From assembly GCF_006861775.1 (NCBI RefSeq), contig NZ_VDGG01000014.1:104088-168087 (forward strand): a DNA stretch of 64,000 nt, given 5' to 3'. Position 1 is the first letter of the stretch. The number at the start of each line of letters is the position of its first letter. The position numbers and the translations under genes are program-made. Below are positions 1-8,110 of this stretch, one piece after another. The DNA comes from Psychrobacillus soli (GTDB lineage: Bacteria; Bacillota; Bacilli; Bacillales_A; Planococcaceae). Below the pieces are notes generated by a model. That model was not told the origin of the DNA. It searched no databases and saw only the letters and a program-made list of their open reading frames with translations.

Positions 1-1
1 A

Positions 2-301
2 TGGGAAGAAATTTGGTTAGCCATGACTTATATACCAGAACTTATCTGTTGGCGAACAAAGGATATGGAGACAAATTATACTTGTGATTGGGATGCAGAA
101 TGGTTCAATCATTTCAAAATAGACGGAGATAAGGATAGCTATAAAACAATTGAATGGTTGGAATTTAAATTTGAAAATGAAGAAGTAAAAAATAGATTGT
201 TAAAAATCCTAAAAGAGATACACGTTCCAGGTGAGGTATTAGTTAATACTATCAAGATTTATGGTTATGTAAAGAAAGGGACTTCCATTGATTATATTTA
301 A
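2..301 (+). CDS. hypothetical protein, 5' end open at window edge
   Basis: The frame is open from base 2, so the gene may begin before the window; the first internal ATG is at 23. The product is a soluble acidic protein of about 99 visible residues rich in W, E, K and N, with no signal peptide or membrane segment. I do not recognise the family. It ends ten bases before the first copy of the intergenic repeat, the usual position of these repeats relative to plus-strand genes here. Confidence 0.55.
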   Translation, partial: WEEIWLAMTYIPELICWRTKDMETNYTCDWDAEWFNHFKIDGDKDSYKTIEWLEFKFENEEVKNRLLKILKEIHVPGEVLVNTIKIYGYVKKGTSIDYI

Positions 302-310
302 AGAATCTTC

Positions 311-335
311 TTCAACTAACAGCGCAGTTTAGTTT
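311..335 (+). repeat. attC-like intergenic repeat, right-half only
   Basis: A single imperfect palindrome: TTCAACTAAC, then a GC-containing loop, then TTTAGTTT. It corresponds to the right half of the longer elements at 998, 4204 and 19356. Confidence 0.6.
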
Positions 336-338
336 AAT

Positions 339-485
339 AAGAGGAAAACCGCAGTTCCATATTTAACCTCGAAGTTTCAGATGAACAACGGCGCTTCATG
401 TTATGTCCTTGCAACCTATGGGGGTCATCCATTTCCGTTTGCCATTTCTGCGGATGAGCAGCCAGTAACGTGGGGGAGATTTTAA
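339..485 (+). pseudogene. headless C-terminal gene fragment
   Basis: An open frame without a start codon directly follows the repeat and ends at TAA 483-485. The peptide contains PYLTSKFQMNNGAS and ends in QPVTWGRF, which looks like a genuine protein C-terminus, and its composition is richer in G+C than its neighbours. I cannot name the parent protein. It is probably a remnant left by deletion or cassette rearrangement. Confidence 0.4.
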
Positions 486-509
486 CAAGTGAACGGGGGA
501 AATATTGAT

Positions 510-986
510 ATGGAATCCAAAAAAACAGTAGCGATAATAGCTATCGTTATATTATCTATTGTTGTTTTAATAAACCTATTAAAGAAAGATTTATGGGATG
601 TTAACTCAGAATTATTGAAAGAAGAAGTTTTATCCATTGGACAATCCGTTCAAACTGTAAATTTATCAAATGTAACCCCGTTTAAATGGGATGTAGCATA
701 CTCCTTTGACCCATATACATTAAAAGATACAATATATGAAACAGTTGGTTATAAATGGGGTGATATTAGAGAGACGGTTAATGAAGGAATGTATCAAGTA
801 GTTTTTTTAAAGGATGGAAAAGTAGTTTGTTATTTGTATGGATACCCTGAAAATAATGGATACGGAATATCTTTCACAAGTGAAAATAATAAGGAAGTAA
901 CCTCAGCTTCTGTCCTTAGTGTCGAGAATGATTTATCCTTTGAAGTAATAAGAAGTGATGAAATCATTTATTTAAGGAATCATTAA
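510..986 (+). CDS. membrane-anchored hypothetical protein
   Basis: The product has 158 residues from ATG 510. That start is preferred to GTG 489 because GGGGGA at 495-500 is well placed before it. After MESKK there is one hydrophobic segment (roughly residues 5-24), then a soluble domain of mixed strands containing FKWD, YKWGD and VVFLKDGKVVCYLYG. This suggests a single-pass protein with its C-terminal domain outside the membrane. The family is not recognised. The gene stands alone and is followed at once by a repeat element carrying a terminator-like hairpin. Confidence 0.65.
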   Translation: MESKKTVAIIAIVILSIVVLINLLKKDLWDVNSELLKEEVLSIGQSVQTVNLSNVTPFKWDVAYSFDPYTLKDTIYETVGYKWGDIRETVNEGMYQVVFLKDGKVVCYLYGYPENNGYGISFTSENNKEVTSASVLSVENDLSFEVIRSDEIIYLRNH

Positions 987-997
987 GTTAATACATC

Positions 998-1112
998 TTC
1001 AACTAGCGGGTGCTTTAGTTAAACATGATCATCATTTCGATGGTCTTTTTTTCTGTCCATCGGCAATCCATTGTGAAATGTTACACTTAAACTAACGGTG
1101 CAGGTTAGTTTA
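998..1112 (+). repeat. attC-like intergenic element, full copy
   Basis: Left end TTCAACTAGCGGGTGC then TTTAGTTAAAC; right end ACTTAAACTAACGG then CAGGTTAGTTT. The two ends are imperfect inverted repeats of about 28 bp. The middle holds a GATCATC/GATGGTC hairpin followed by a T-run (1027-1052), a likely terminator for the gene at 510. Confidence 0.75.
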
Positions 1113-1188
1113 AAAAGAAATGATAGAATATGTATTTAAATTTTACGTTTGGCGTGATTAAAATGGATAGTAAGCTACATAAGAAAAA

Positions 1189-1210
1189 CGCTGAACGGTT
1201 TTGTTCAGCG
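1189..1210 (-). terminator. terminator of ktrAB
   Basis: CGCTGAAC/GTTCAGCG stem with a 6-nt loop. On the minus strand it is followed by a T-run (AAAAA at 1184-1188 on the plus strand), just past the ktrB stop codon. Confidence 0.75.
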
Positions 1211-1216
1211 CAATTT

Positions 1217-2554
1217 TCACCCCGTATGAACTTGGTCATTTGGAAATTTATATTTTTCCTTTTTCGGTTTAAGAAGTAAAAAGAATAAAGTTAATGGACC
1301 AATACGTCCAATGAACATTACGATGCACAGGACTACTTTCCCGACATTGCTCAAATCGGCTGTAATTCCGGTTGAGAGCCCGACAGTACCAAATGAGGAA
1401 ACGACTTCAAAGGCAAGAGGCAATAGCGGGATATTTTCTGTTATTGTAAGCATGGAAATAAAAAAGAAGTTAATGAACATACTGACAGTTACTATGGCAA
1501 GCGACCGGATGATGATTTCTGTTTTAATAGACCTATTAAAGAGGTGTGGCTCCTGTATTCCTCGTATAAAAGAGATGGTCGATAGCAGTACGACCATAAA
1601 TGTCGTAAGTTTAATACCAGATGCAGTGGAAGCACTTCCGCCACCGATGAACATTAACAACATTGTGAACAATAAGGATGTGTCTTCCATTTCCCCAGTG
1701 GCAATGGTATTAAATCCAGCTGTACGTGGTGCAACGGCTTGGAAATATGAAGCTAGAAATTTATCAAATAGCGAAAAGTTCCCTATTGTACTTGGGTTAT
1801 TATATTCCAATACAAAGATGATGATAGTCGCGATACTATTTAGCAAAACGGTTCCTACTATCATCATTTTTGTATGAAGCGACCACTTATTGAAAGAATT
1901 CTTTTGGAGAATTTCCATAACTACAACAAACCCAAGTCCACCGATAATGAACAATAACGATAAGATAATATTAACGATTGGGTCTCCTGCAAATTGAATT
2001 AGGTTATCCGGGAATAAAGCGAATCCTGCGTTGTTGAAAGCCGATACGACATGGAAGATGCTATAGTAGATTCCCTTAGCCCAGCCGAAATCAGGTATCC
2101 AGTGCATGGACATTATGACTATGGCTACACCCTCTATCGAAAAAACAAAAATACAAATCCGTTGTACTAGCTTCACCATACCTCCTATGGACGACTGACT
2201 GAAGGATTCCTGTATATAAATCCGATTCTTCAATCCGATTTTTCTCCCCAGTAATACAAGAATGACAACAGCGAAAGTCATCAATCCAATCCCACCACAT
2301 TGGATAAGTACCAACATGACGATTTCTCCAAATAAGGTCAGGGTGGATTCTACATCAAAGACGCTTAACCCCGTAACCGTTGTCCCTGATGTTGCACTAA
2401 AAAAGGCGTCAATCCACGAAATTGGTTTTTCTGTTGCAATCGGGAGCTTTAGTAATAAAGTACCGAGGATAATTAAGAACAGAAAACTTCCAGAAATGAC
2501 TGCCAAAGGTGATAGATTGCGAAATCTAGGCTTTATTGTGTGCATAATACTCAC
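1217..2554 (-). CDS. ktrB: Ktr potassium uptake channel subunit KtrB
   Basis: An integral membrane subunit of the Trk/Ktr/HKT family, 445 residues as expected, which moves K+ (often Na+-dependent) across the cytoplasmic membrane. The four half-pore selectivity loops, each with the conserved glycine, are visible: TSGTTVTGLS, SAFNNAGFAL, APRTAGFNT and SSFGTVGLSTG. Multiple hydrophobic helices surround them. The gene lies 19 bases downstream of ktrA on the same strand, and the ydaO-type riboswitch upstream of ktrA implies control of the pair by c-di-AMP. KtrD is the paralogue alternative, but the adjacency to a KtrA-type gene favours KtrB. Confidence 0.93.
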   Translation of the reverse strand: MSIMHTIKPRFRNLSPLAVISGSFLFLIILGTLLLKLPIATEKPISWIDAFFSATSGTTVTGLSVFDVESTLTLFGEIVMLVLIQCGGIGLMTFAVVILVLLGRKIGLKNRIYIQESFSQSSIGGMVKLVQRICIFVFSIEGVAIVIMSMHWIPDFGWAKGIYYSIFHVVSAFNNAGFALFPDNLIQFAGDPIVNIILSLLFIIGGLGFVVVMEILQKNSFNKWSLHTKMMIVGTVLLNSIATIIIFVLEYNNPSTIGNFSLFDKFLASYFQAVAPRTAGFNTIATGEMEDTSLLFTMLLMFIGGGSASTASGIKLTTFMVVLLSTISFIRGIQEPHLFNRSIKTEIIIRSLAIVTVSMFINFFFISMLTITENIPLLPLAFEVVSSFGTVGLSTGITADLSNVGKVVLCIVMFIGRIGPLTLFFLLLKPKKEKYKFPNDQVHTG

Positions 2555-2573
2555 TTCCTCATATGAAAGCTAC

Positions 2574-3239
2574 CTACAGCGCCTTCTCTTCAAATCGCTT
2601 TAAATCTATATTGTGTCCCATTGCCACTAATATATCGCCTTCGTAAATCATATCAGTTGGTAATGGTGAAACATTTATTTTATCATTTCTCTTGATTGCT
2701 AAAATGGTGATGCCGAATTTTGCGCGAATATCCAAATCGAGTAATGTCTGATTGTGGATTCGCTGTGTGGCACTCAATTCCACTACACTGTACTCCTCGG
2801 ATAAATTAATATAATCCAACAATCTATCAGACGACATGGTTTGGGCAATCCGAATACCCATTTCCAGTTCCGGGTGAACGACACGGTCGGCTCCGATTTT
2901 CTCTAATACCTTTTGATGATACATATTTTGAGCTTTCACCCACACTTTATTAATACCTAATTCCTTTAAATTGAGCGTGGTTAGCACACTATCTTGTATA
3001 TTCTCACCGATTGCGACAATGACATGGTCAAAATTCCGTATACCGATTGATTTTAGGAATGTTTCTTCGGTAGAGTTCCCTTGAATGGCATGGGTTGAGT
3101 ATTGAATGAAGTTCTCCACCCTATTCATATCAATATCGATTGCTAATACTTCATGACCAAGAGTAAACAATTCCCGACAGACGCTCCCACCAAACCGACC
3201 TAATCCAATGACTGCAAATTGCTTATTTTGTTTTGTCAT
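2574..3239 (-). CDS. ktrA: Ktr system regulatory RCK protein KtrA
   Basis: The cytoplasmic ring-forming regulator of the Ktr channel, 221 residues. An N-terminal RCK/TrkA-N Rossmann fold carries the nucleotide loop VIGLGRFGGSV followed by acidic EVLAIDID; the C-terminal RCK_C domain (from about residue 135) is the c-di-AMP binding domain in this family. Start ATG 3239 is chosen because GGAGTG lies 7 bases upstream. An alternative ATG at 3269 adds ten non-conserved residues and directly abuts the stop of a small upstream ORF. Confidence 0.92.
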   Translation of the reverse strand: MTKQNKQFAVIGLGRFGGSVCRELFTLGHEVLAIDIDMNRVENFIQYSTHAIQGNSTEETFLKSIGIRNFDHVIVAIGENIQDSVLTTLNLKELGINKVWVKAQNMYHQKVLEKIGADRVVHPELEMGIRIAQTMSSDRLLDYINLSEEYSVVELSATQRIHNQTLLDLDIRAKFGITILAIKRNDKINVSPLPTDMIYEGDILVAMGHNIDLKRFEEKAL

Positions 3240-3269
3240 TCTATTCACTCCTACCAATCTGACAACCAT

Positions 3270-3341
3270 TTAATTCCCTATTAACAGAACGACAAAAAGC
3301 CCATCAGGAATAGGGTAACCTTTGGACACCATTTTAAACAT
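3270..3341 (-). CDS. possible 23-residue peptide between riboswitch and ktrA
   Basis: An ATG at 3341 with GGGAGG upstream opens a 23-codon frame beginning MFKMVSKGYP and ending in a hydrophobic FVVLLIGN. Its TAA is immediately followed by the alternative ktrA ATG (TAAATG), so translational coupling is possible. A leader peptide is one explanation; chance is another, because the frame also overlaps the stretch where the riboswitch expression platform is expected. Confidence 0.3.
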   Translation of the reverse strand: MFKMVSKGYPIPDGLFVVLLIGN

Positions 3342-3365
3342 ATGTTGATTTAACCTCCCTCTCTC

Positions 3366-3500
3366 TTAACGCTTACGGGGTTAGCTGTCGGATTCGGGCT
3401 AAAAGAGTAGCCCTACCTACAATATAGGATTCACCCCTTGTGATTTTAACAACCACGGATAATGGTTTCCCCACTCCAAAAGGATTCAGCGATTTTCGAA
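3366..3500 (-). promoter_or_regulatory. ydaO/yuaA-type c-di-AMP riboswitch
   Basis: Read on the minus strand, the region contains the class hallmarks in order: TCGCTGAATCC, then GTGGGGAAACCAT, then AAGGGGTGAATCCT, then TAGGTAGGGC with its closing GCCCGAATCCG, then CAGCTAACCCCGTAAGCGTT. These match the known ydaO consensus, whose ligand is cyclic di-AMP and which typically switches K+ uptake genes off. A TATAAT box lies upstream at 3515-3520 on this strand. A weak hairpin followed by CTTTTTG (about 3290-3315) could be the terminator. Confidence 0.93.
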
Positions 3501-3631
3501 ATATAAAATACAGAATTATACTACTCTCGTTCCTCGAATATGTAAATAGTATATTATAGAGGTAATATCAAAAATAACTCCAAATTAAGCCTTACAATGA
3601 CGTAGTATTTATTAAGAATGTGAAAATCTTC

Positions 3632-3678
3632 ACTTAAACTAACGGGTGCTTTACTTCAAGAAGGGGTAAAGCATTTTC
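3632..3678 (+). repeat. attC-like repeat, left half with terminator variant
   Basis: ACTTAAACTAACGGGTGC runs into a GCTTTAC / GTAAAGC hairpin (3648-3672) followed by a short T-run. The same variant is present at 24054. Confidence 0.6.
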
Positions 3679-3762
3679 GAGTCAAAAAAATCATTTTATT
3701 TAAAATGTCTTTTCTATTAAAGTTTCATGTAGCAGATTATCTATAGAGGAGCGAATTAGCTA

Positions 3763-3942
3763 GTGAAAAAATACAATGAACTCTCTTATAAAGAAAAGAA
3801 TTTTAGAACCATAGTAGCAGCAATACTACTTTCATTTACTATATTTATACCCAACTACCCCCTTTGGTTTTATATACCATTGATGTGTATTATGGTATTA
3901 GATATAGTTTATAACTATTTAAAACATAGGAGTAGTCAATAA
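3763..3942 (+). CDS. small two-helix membrane protein
   Basis: A GTG start at 3763 follows AGAGGAG (3746-3752) and gives 59 residues: a charged MKKYNELSYKEKNF head, then two hydrophobic segments separated by NYPLW, then a basic tail ending KHRSSQ. The charge pattern and ribosome site suggest a real small membrane protein. No family is recognised. It sits between two repeat elements like the other single-gene units of this region. Confidence 0.5.
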   Translation: MKKYNELSYKEKNFRTIVAAILLSFTIFIPNYPLWFYIPLMCIMVLDIVYNYLKHRSSQ

Positions 3943-3943
3943 A

Positions 3944-4179
3944 ATGAGGGTATTTGGAAATCGTTTAAGAAAAGTTAGATTATCTAAAGGTTATACACCA
4001 CTTACTGTCCGTTTATTTTAAACTTTAATGATTTGTATGGGAATAGTTGCCTACATCGAGATTCTCCAATCATCAATTTGTCACTTTATATGTTACCTTG
4101 GGTATTATTCCTTTTATATCGTTTATTGCGAATAATAAATAATACACTGGTCAATATTGGTTCTGGAATATTTAAGTAA
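3944..4179 (+). pseudogene. fused remnants: XRE-type HTH start and a membrane protein end
   Basis: ATG 3944 opens a 25-codon frame (MRVFGNRLRKVRLSKGYT) resembling the first helix of XRE-family repressors, but it stops at TAA about 4020. From about 4021 to 4179 another frame without a start continues with a hydrophobic LYMLPWVLFLLYRLL segment. Neither piece is a complete gene, so this is best read as debris. Confidence 0.4.
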
Positions 4180-4203
4180 AGTAGTAACGTAAAATGTTTC
4201 TTC

Positions 4204-4337
4204 TTCAACTAACGGGTGCTTTAGTTAAACAAGACCATCAATTCGATGGTCTATTTTTGTGTCCAAATCATCATGTAGATTTCAGCGATCCATTATGAAA
4301 AGTTACACTTAAACTAATGCAGCAATTTAGTAGAACA
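4204..4337 (+). repeat. attC-like intergenic element, full copy
   Basis: TTCAACTAACGGGTGC and TTTAGTTAAACAAG at the left; ACTTAAACTAATGCAGC and a decayed TTTAGTAGAAC at the right. The centre holds a GACCATC/GATGGTC hairpin and T-run (4233-4258), followed by the shared TCATGTAGATTTCAGCGATCC block. Confidence 0.78.
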
Positions 4338-4419
4338 AGCACAGATAAGCTAAAGTAATTAATTCAGGGAAAAATCTTTAGAAAACAACTCCTTGATAAA
4401 AATGCATAAAATTGTTGGC

Positions 4420-4457
4420 TAACCGATAGATTTTTTATCTTTCGGTTATTTTAATTT
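4420..4457 (+). terminator. rho-independent terminator
   Basis: TAACCGA/TCGGTTA stem with a T-rich tail (ATTTTAATTT), upstream of the sigma-factor gene. It would insulate that gene from upstream transcription. Confidence 0.55.
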
Positions 4458-4530
4458 ACTTTGATAGGTTTGTTAATTTACATACGTATTAATGGATAGG
4501 TACCGAATAACAAATAAAGGAGGGTTTGAA

Positions 4531-5067
4531 TTGAGGGTTACTGGTGAAAATGTTGTACGACAAATTAAATTGAAAAATGAAGAAGCTTTGCCCTTTCTTA
4601 TTAAAACGTACAGTGGTCTGCTCAATGCCATTATTAGAAAATATCTGAATGGGAATCACCAAGATATGGAGGAATGTTTAGCAGATGTGCTAGTTTCTAT
4701 CTGGTTCCATATAGACTCATATGATTCTTCCAAAAATGAATTTAAGCAATGGATTGCCGCGATCACCAAATATCGTGCAATTGATTATATTCGTAAATCT
4801 GAAAAGTTAAAGGAGCATGTTAGTAATGTTGACTTTGATGAACGTATGTCTAGTCAAGTGAGTTCAAAACAAAACGTGCTTGATTTATCTAGTTTGTTTA
4901 ATGAACTTAATGATACCGAACGAAAAATATTTGAGAAATATTATGTTGAAGGGGTTCCATCTAAAGAAATTGCATCTGAGTTTCAAGCAAAGGATTCTTG
5001 GGTGCATAACAAACTTTCTATGGGTAGAAAAAAATTGAAAACCATTTTATTGAAAGATGAGGTGTAA
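4531..5067 (+). CDS. ECF-type RNA polymerase sigma factor
   Basis: A sigma-70 family extracytoplasmic-function factor of 178 residues, which would direct RNA polymerase to a small regulon. Region 2 is seen around DMEECLADVLVSIW and FKQWIAAITKYRAIDYIRK; region 4, with its helix-turn-helix, is around LNDTERKIFEKYYVEGVPSKEIAS. TTG 4531 is chosen because AAGGAGG (4518-4524) precedes it; ATG 4492 adds thirteen poorly placed residues. The stop overlaps the start of the anti-sigma gene, which is now frameshifted, so this sigma factor may be unrestrained or itself on the way to loss. Confidence 0.85.
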   Translation: MRVTGENVVRQIKLKNEEALPFLIKTYSGLLNAIIRKYLNGNHQDMEECLADVLVSIWFHIDSYDSSKNEFKQWIAAITKYRAIDYIRKSEKLKEHVSNVDFDERMSSQVSSKQNVLDLSSLFNELNDTERKIFEKYYVEGVPSKEIASEFQAKDSWVHNKLSMGRKKLKTILLKDEV

Positions 5068-6067
5068 TGGATATGTCATTATTTAAGGACTTAAATGATG
5101 TGAAGTTAGATTTAAGTGAATTTGATGAACTGCCACTTTCAGAGTATGAACAAAAACGTATATTAAAGGATGTCCGTAACAAAATTCATCCAAAAAAACA
5201 AATGAAAAAAAGATTAGGGTTAAGTGTTGCAATAATTGCGGCATTTATGCTTAGTTAACATTGACAATTGATAAAGGAATAATTGCAAACATGCCATTTG
5301 TTGGGGAACCTATTGAGAAATATATAAATCAAAATGAAAATCTCAATTATTCATCTTATAAGACAGAGATTGGTGAAACAGCAGAAAATTCACTTGGAAA
5401 ATTAACATTAAATGAAGTTATGTTAGACGACCAAAGAATCATATTAAGCTCTACGTTTGAGCCAACAGATGGTGTAAAGTTTGATTATCAAACCTTTGTT
5501 AAACCAACTGTCAAAGTTAATGGACAAGAGTATACGGTAACGACTGGTGGTCAATCCATTGAATTAAACGACTCGATGTTTACGATTTATAACGATGTTG
5601 ATTTAAGTGAAGTGGTTACAACAGAAGAAGTAAATATTGAAATTAGTTACGATAGATGGAGGTATCATCTCAATGATGAAGAGGTTATTCAACAACCATG
5701 GACATTCGATGTGCAGGTGTCGCAAGCAAAGTTACTTGAAGATAAAAAGGTTTTCGAGATGAATGAAACCATCACTTTAAATAATGGAGAAATAGTTACC
5801 ATTGAAAAAGTAGTGACAACACCTATGTCCACAACGGTTTATTACGATTTATCACAAAGTAAAAGTGAAAGTATCTACTTTGATATTCGATCGGAAGACG
5901 GAGTCCAAAGTGAGTATAAGTACCCTGTGACGGCATTTGTTTCTAATGATTTAGGAGATGTATCGGTTATACGCTATGACGGATTAACTCTTGGGGATTC
6001 AAACCATTTCTTGGAAGCTCGTAATGCCAATCATGAATTATTGAGTAGCCCAATTCCAATTAATTAG
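5067..6067 (+). pseudogene. frameshifted DUF4179-type anti-sigma factor
   Basis: Two consecutive frames together make one anti-sigma protein of about 330 residues. 5067-5258 encodes the sigma-binding N-terminus and most of a transmembrane helix (LGLSVAIIAAFML); 5261-6067 continues with LTIDKGIIANMPFVG and the extracellular DUF4179/DUF5643-like beta domains. The break lies at about 5250-5260, where a single-base change shifts the frame inside or just after the membrane helix. The intact relative at 10618 in this window shows the expected layout. The free second ORF has no ribosome site, so the gene is probably inactive. A sequencing error is the alternative. Confidence 0.75.
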
Positions 6068-6110
6068 TATGATGAACAAACAGGTGGATTTTGATGAAGC
6101 TTTAATAATG

Positions 6111-6195
6111 GAACGTAACGGTTGCTTTAATTAAACAAGTGGTTGCCTGTAAAGGTAGCTTTTTCTTATTGAACTAACGCGGCAGGATAGTTAAA
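6111..6195 (+). repeat. attC-like intergenic element, short variant
   Basis: Left half GAACGTAACGGTTGC then TTTAATTAAAC; right half TTGAACTAACGCGGCAGG then ATAGTTAAA. The AGCTTTTTCTTATTG spacer in the middle is shared with the copies at 7153 and 24885. Confidence 0.65.
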
Positions 6196-6237
6196 GGACA
6201 TTTAGGGTACGTTACTTTTAAAAAGGAGGTAACCTAA

Positions 6238-6789
6238 ATGAAAAATCCATTCTTAATTAGTTTGTATACGTTTATATTTTTGTTCAGTCTTTCCATGTTT
6301 TTAGGAAATCCTGTTTATTCACAAACTACACTTTCAGATAAAATGGAATATTTATATCCTGCAAATAAGGAAAAAAATTTTGATGAAACTGTAGATGAAT
6401 TTTACCAGGCATTGAGAGACGTAAAGTATCCTGGCCATCAGGAGCTTTATCAAAGATATATGCAGAAGCCAAAGTCACAACAAAGACATTTGGATACTGT
6501 TCTTTATAAAGAAATGCCTGATGCATCTATAAACATTAGGGAAAAGTTACTGTTTAATGAGATAGAAGGATTAAATTATATAATTTCTGATGGAAATATT
6601 CTTCGTCCCTACCCTGATATAGATATTAACTACCATCAGACTGTTAGCCCTGATAGACAAGTTTACTTTTTTTATTCCTTTAAAGACACAGAAAAAGAAT
6701 TTAGAGGTAGATATGCAATTTATGATATTAAAACAAAAGAAATGGTAGCGGGTGGAGGTACTTATATGCCAAAGTCTCCAACTCACTAG
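6238..6789 (+). CDS. secreted hypothetical protein
   Basis: The product has 183 residues preceded by a perfect AAGGAGG six bases before the ATG. The N-terminus is a classical signal peptide (MKNPF, hydrophobic core to about residue 22, likely cleavage after NPVYS), so it is exported. The mature part is a soluble domain containing YLYPANKEKNF, PYPDIDINYHQ and YFFYSFKDTEKEF. No Cys lipobox is present. I do not recognise the family. It is a stand-alone gene flanked by repeat copies at 6111 and 6851. Confidence 0.65.
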   Translation: MKNPFLISLYTFIFLFSLSMFLGNPVYSQTTLSDKMEYLYPANKEKNFDETVDEFYQALRDVKYPGHQELYQRYMQKPKSQQRHLDTVLYKEMPDASINIREKLLFNEIEGLNYIISDGNILRPYPDIDINYHQTVSPDRQVYFFYSFKDTEKEFRGRYAIYDIKTKEMVAGGGTYMPKSPTH

Positions 6790-6850
6790 GAACACTTACG
6801 ATAAAGAAGGATAAATTTGGGGGAAATAGCAAAAAGGTATTGTTCGTCTT

Positions 6851-6878
6851 GTTCAATTAACGGGTGCTTTACTTCAAG
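6851..6878 (+). repeat. attC-like repeat, left half
   Basis: GTTCAATTAACGGGTGC then TTTACTTCAAG. It pairs with the right half at 7153, so a fragment-bearing unit is enclosed by a left and a right half. Confidence 0.6.
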
Positions 6879-7160
6879 AATGAAAATAATGCAATTCAAA
6901 CCAATGCACAGTTTGTAGAGGTTCAATCGATTAAAAATGACCTATATCATGACTTAACGGTACGATTCATCAGTCTTTACGTTCATGAAGCCGTCAATAG
7001 CCACTATCAAACAGCAGATTCTTTAATACAAAATTTAAATACTGCACCATCATTAATGCGTATTGGGGAAGTAAAAAGGGCTGGTGAATTACGAGAATTA
7101 GACCTTGAAGTAGGACTTCGTTCAGCTTTAACTTTTTATCAGCTTTTTCTTATTGAATGA
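6864..7160 (+). pseudogene. gene fragment enclosed between repeat halves
   Basis: The open frame of 98 codons begins inside the left repeat and ends inside the right repeat, so neither end is native. The internal sequence (QFVEVQSIKNDLYHDL, VRFISLYVHEAVNSHY) looks like a real protein interior. There is no ribosome site or independent start. I read it as a fragment of a lost gene trapped between two repeat halves. Confidence 0.45.
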
Positions 7161-7180
7161 ACGCAGCAAGTTAGCTGAAC
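7153..7180 (+). repeat. attC-like repeat, right half
   Basis: TTGAATGAACGCAGCAAG then TTAGCTGAAC, preceded by the AGCTTTTTCTTA spacer seen at 6111. Confidence 0.6.
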
Positions 7181-7352
7181 AAATTTAATGATTTAAAGTT
7201 ATAGAGCATTTCTTTGAATGAGGAATGCTTTTTATTTTTGCTTAAAACAAAATATACAATAAAAATGTTATTCAAATTAATAAAAATTTATTGTAAAACG
7301 ATAACATGTGTATTAAAATCAAAATAGGAATAATTAAGTGAGGTGTTTTTTT

Positions 7353-7835
7353 ATGGAAAAAGTAACAACATTGTTTTTAAAAATAGCTGTTATTCTTTTA
7401 GGAGTACCAATTCTTGCTCTGTGCATTTTTTTGGTGCCTGAGATGGGGGAACTTGCAGCAAAATTGCTTCCAGAGTTTACTTTTATTAAATATCTTGTTT
7501 TCATCGCTTTTGATGCATCAGCGATACCTTTTTACTTTGCTTTGTATCAGGCTTTCAAACTCTTACGCTATATTGACAAAAATAAAGCTTTTTCTGATTT
7601 ATCTGTAAAAGCTTTAAAGAAAATCAAATACTGTGCCATCACAATCAGTATTTTGCATGTGCTAGTTTGGCCGCTCTTCTATATCTTTGCGGAAGTAGAC
7701 GACGCACCAGGAGTGATCTTTGTCGGATTGGTTGTTCCTTTTGCTTCGATGGTTATCGCAGTCTTTGCGGCTGTTCTCCAAAAACTTTTACAAGAAGCAA
7801 TTAATATTAAATCAGAAAATGATTTAACGGTCTGA
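7353..7835 (+). CDS. DUF2975-like membrane protein
   Basis: The product has 160 residues with four hydrophobic segments, matching the layout of DUF2975 proteins: MEKVTTLFLKIAVILLG at the start, the RYIDKNKAFSD loop, then LKKIKYCAI. ATG 7353 is preferred over GTG 7338 because GAGGTG is seven bases upstream. These proteins are usually encoded beside a small Cro/CI repressor, as here with the next gene 11 bases on. The molecular role is unknown; the pairing suggests a membrane-coupled regulatory module. Confidence 0.8.
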   Translation: MEKVTTLFLKIAVILLGVPILALCIFLVPEMGELAAKLLPEFTFIKYLVFIAFDASAIPFYFALYQAFKLLRYIDKNKAFSDLSVKALKKIKYCAITISILHVLVWPLFYIFAEVDDAPGVIFVGLVVPFASMVIAVFAAVLQKLLQEAINIKSENDLTV

Positions 7836-7846
7836 GGTGAATAACA

Positions 7847-8062
7847 ATGGCAATTATAATCAATATTGATGTGATGTTAGCAAAAAGGAAAATGAGCGTT
7901 ACAGAACTTTCGGAAAAGGTTGGAATAACAATGGCGAACCTTTCTATATTGAAAAATGGAAAGGCAAAAGCGATTCGATTATCCACTTTAGAGGCAATAT
8001 GTAAGGCTTTAGAATGTCAGCCTGGAGATATTTTAGAATATAAAAGTGACGAAGACAGTTAA
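7847..8062 (+). CDS. small XRE/Cro-CI family repressor
   Basis: A single-domain helix-turn-helix DNA-binding protein of 71 residues. The recognition region is MSVTELSEKVGITMANLS, followed by LKNGKAKAIRLSTLEAICKAL and the PGDILEY motif typical of the YozG-like group partnered with DUF2975 proteins. It follows the membrane gene by 11 bases in an apparent operon. Confidence 0.88.
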   Translation: MAIIINIDVMLAKRKMSVTELSEKVGITMANLSILKNGKAKAIRLSTLEAICKALECQPGDILEYKSDEDS

Positions 8063-8110
8063 ACATTTTGGAGGAAACTTAATATAACAATTATTAGGGG
8101 AGGTATAACT

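Noticed and set aside
1311..1877. Plus-strand ORFs inside ktrB
   Set aside because: Antisense shadows of a clear KtrB coding region.
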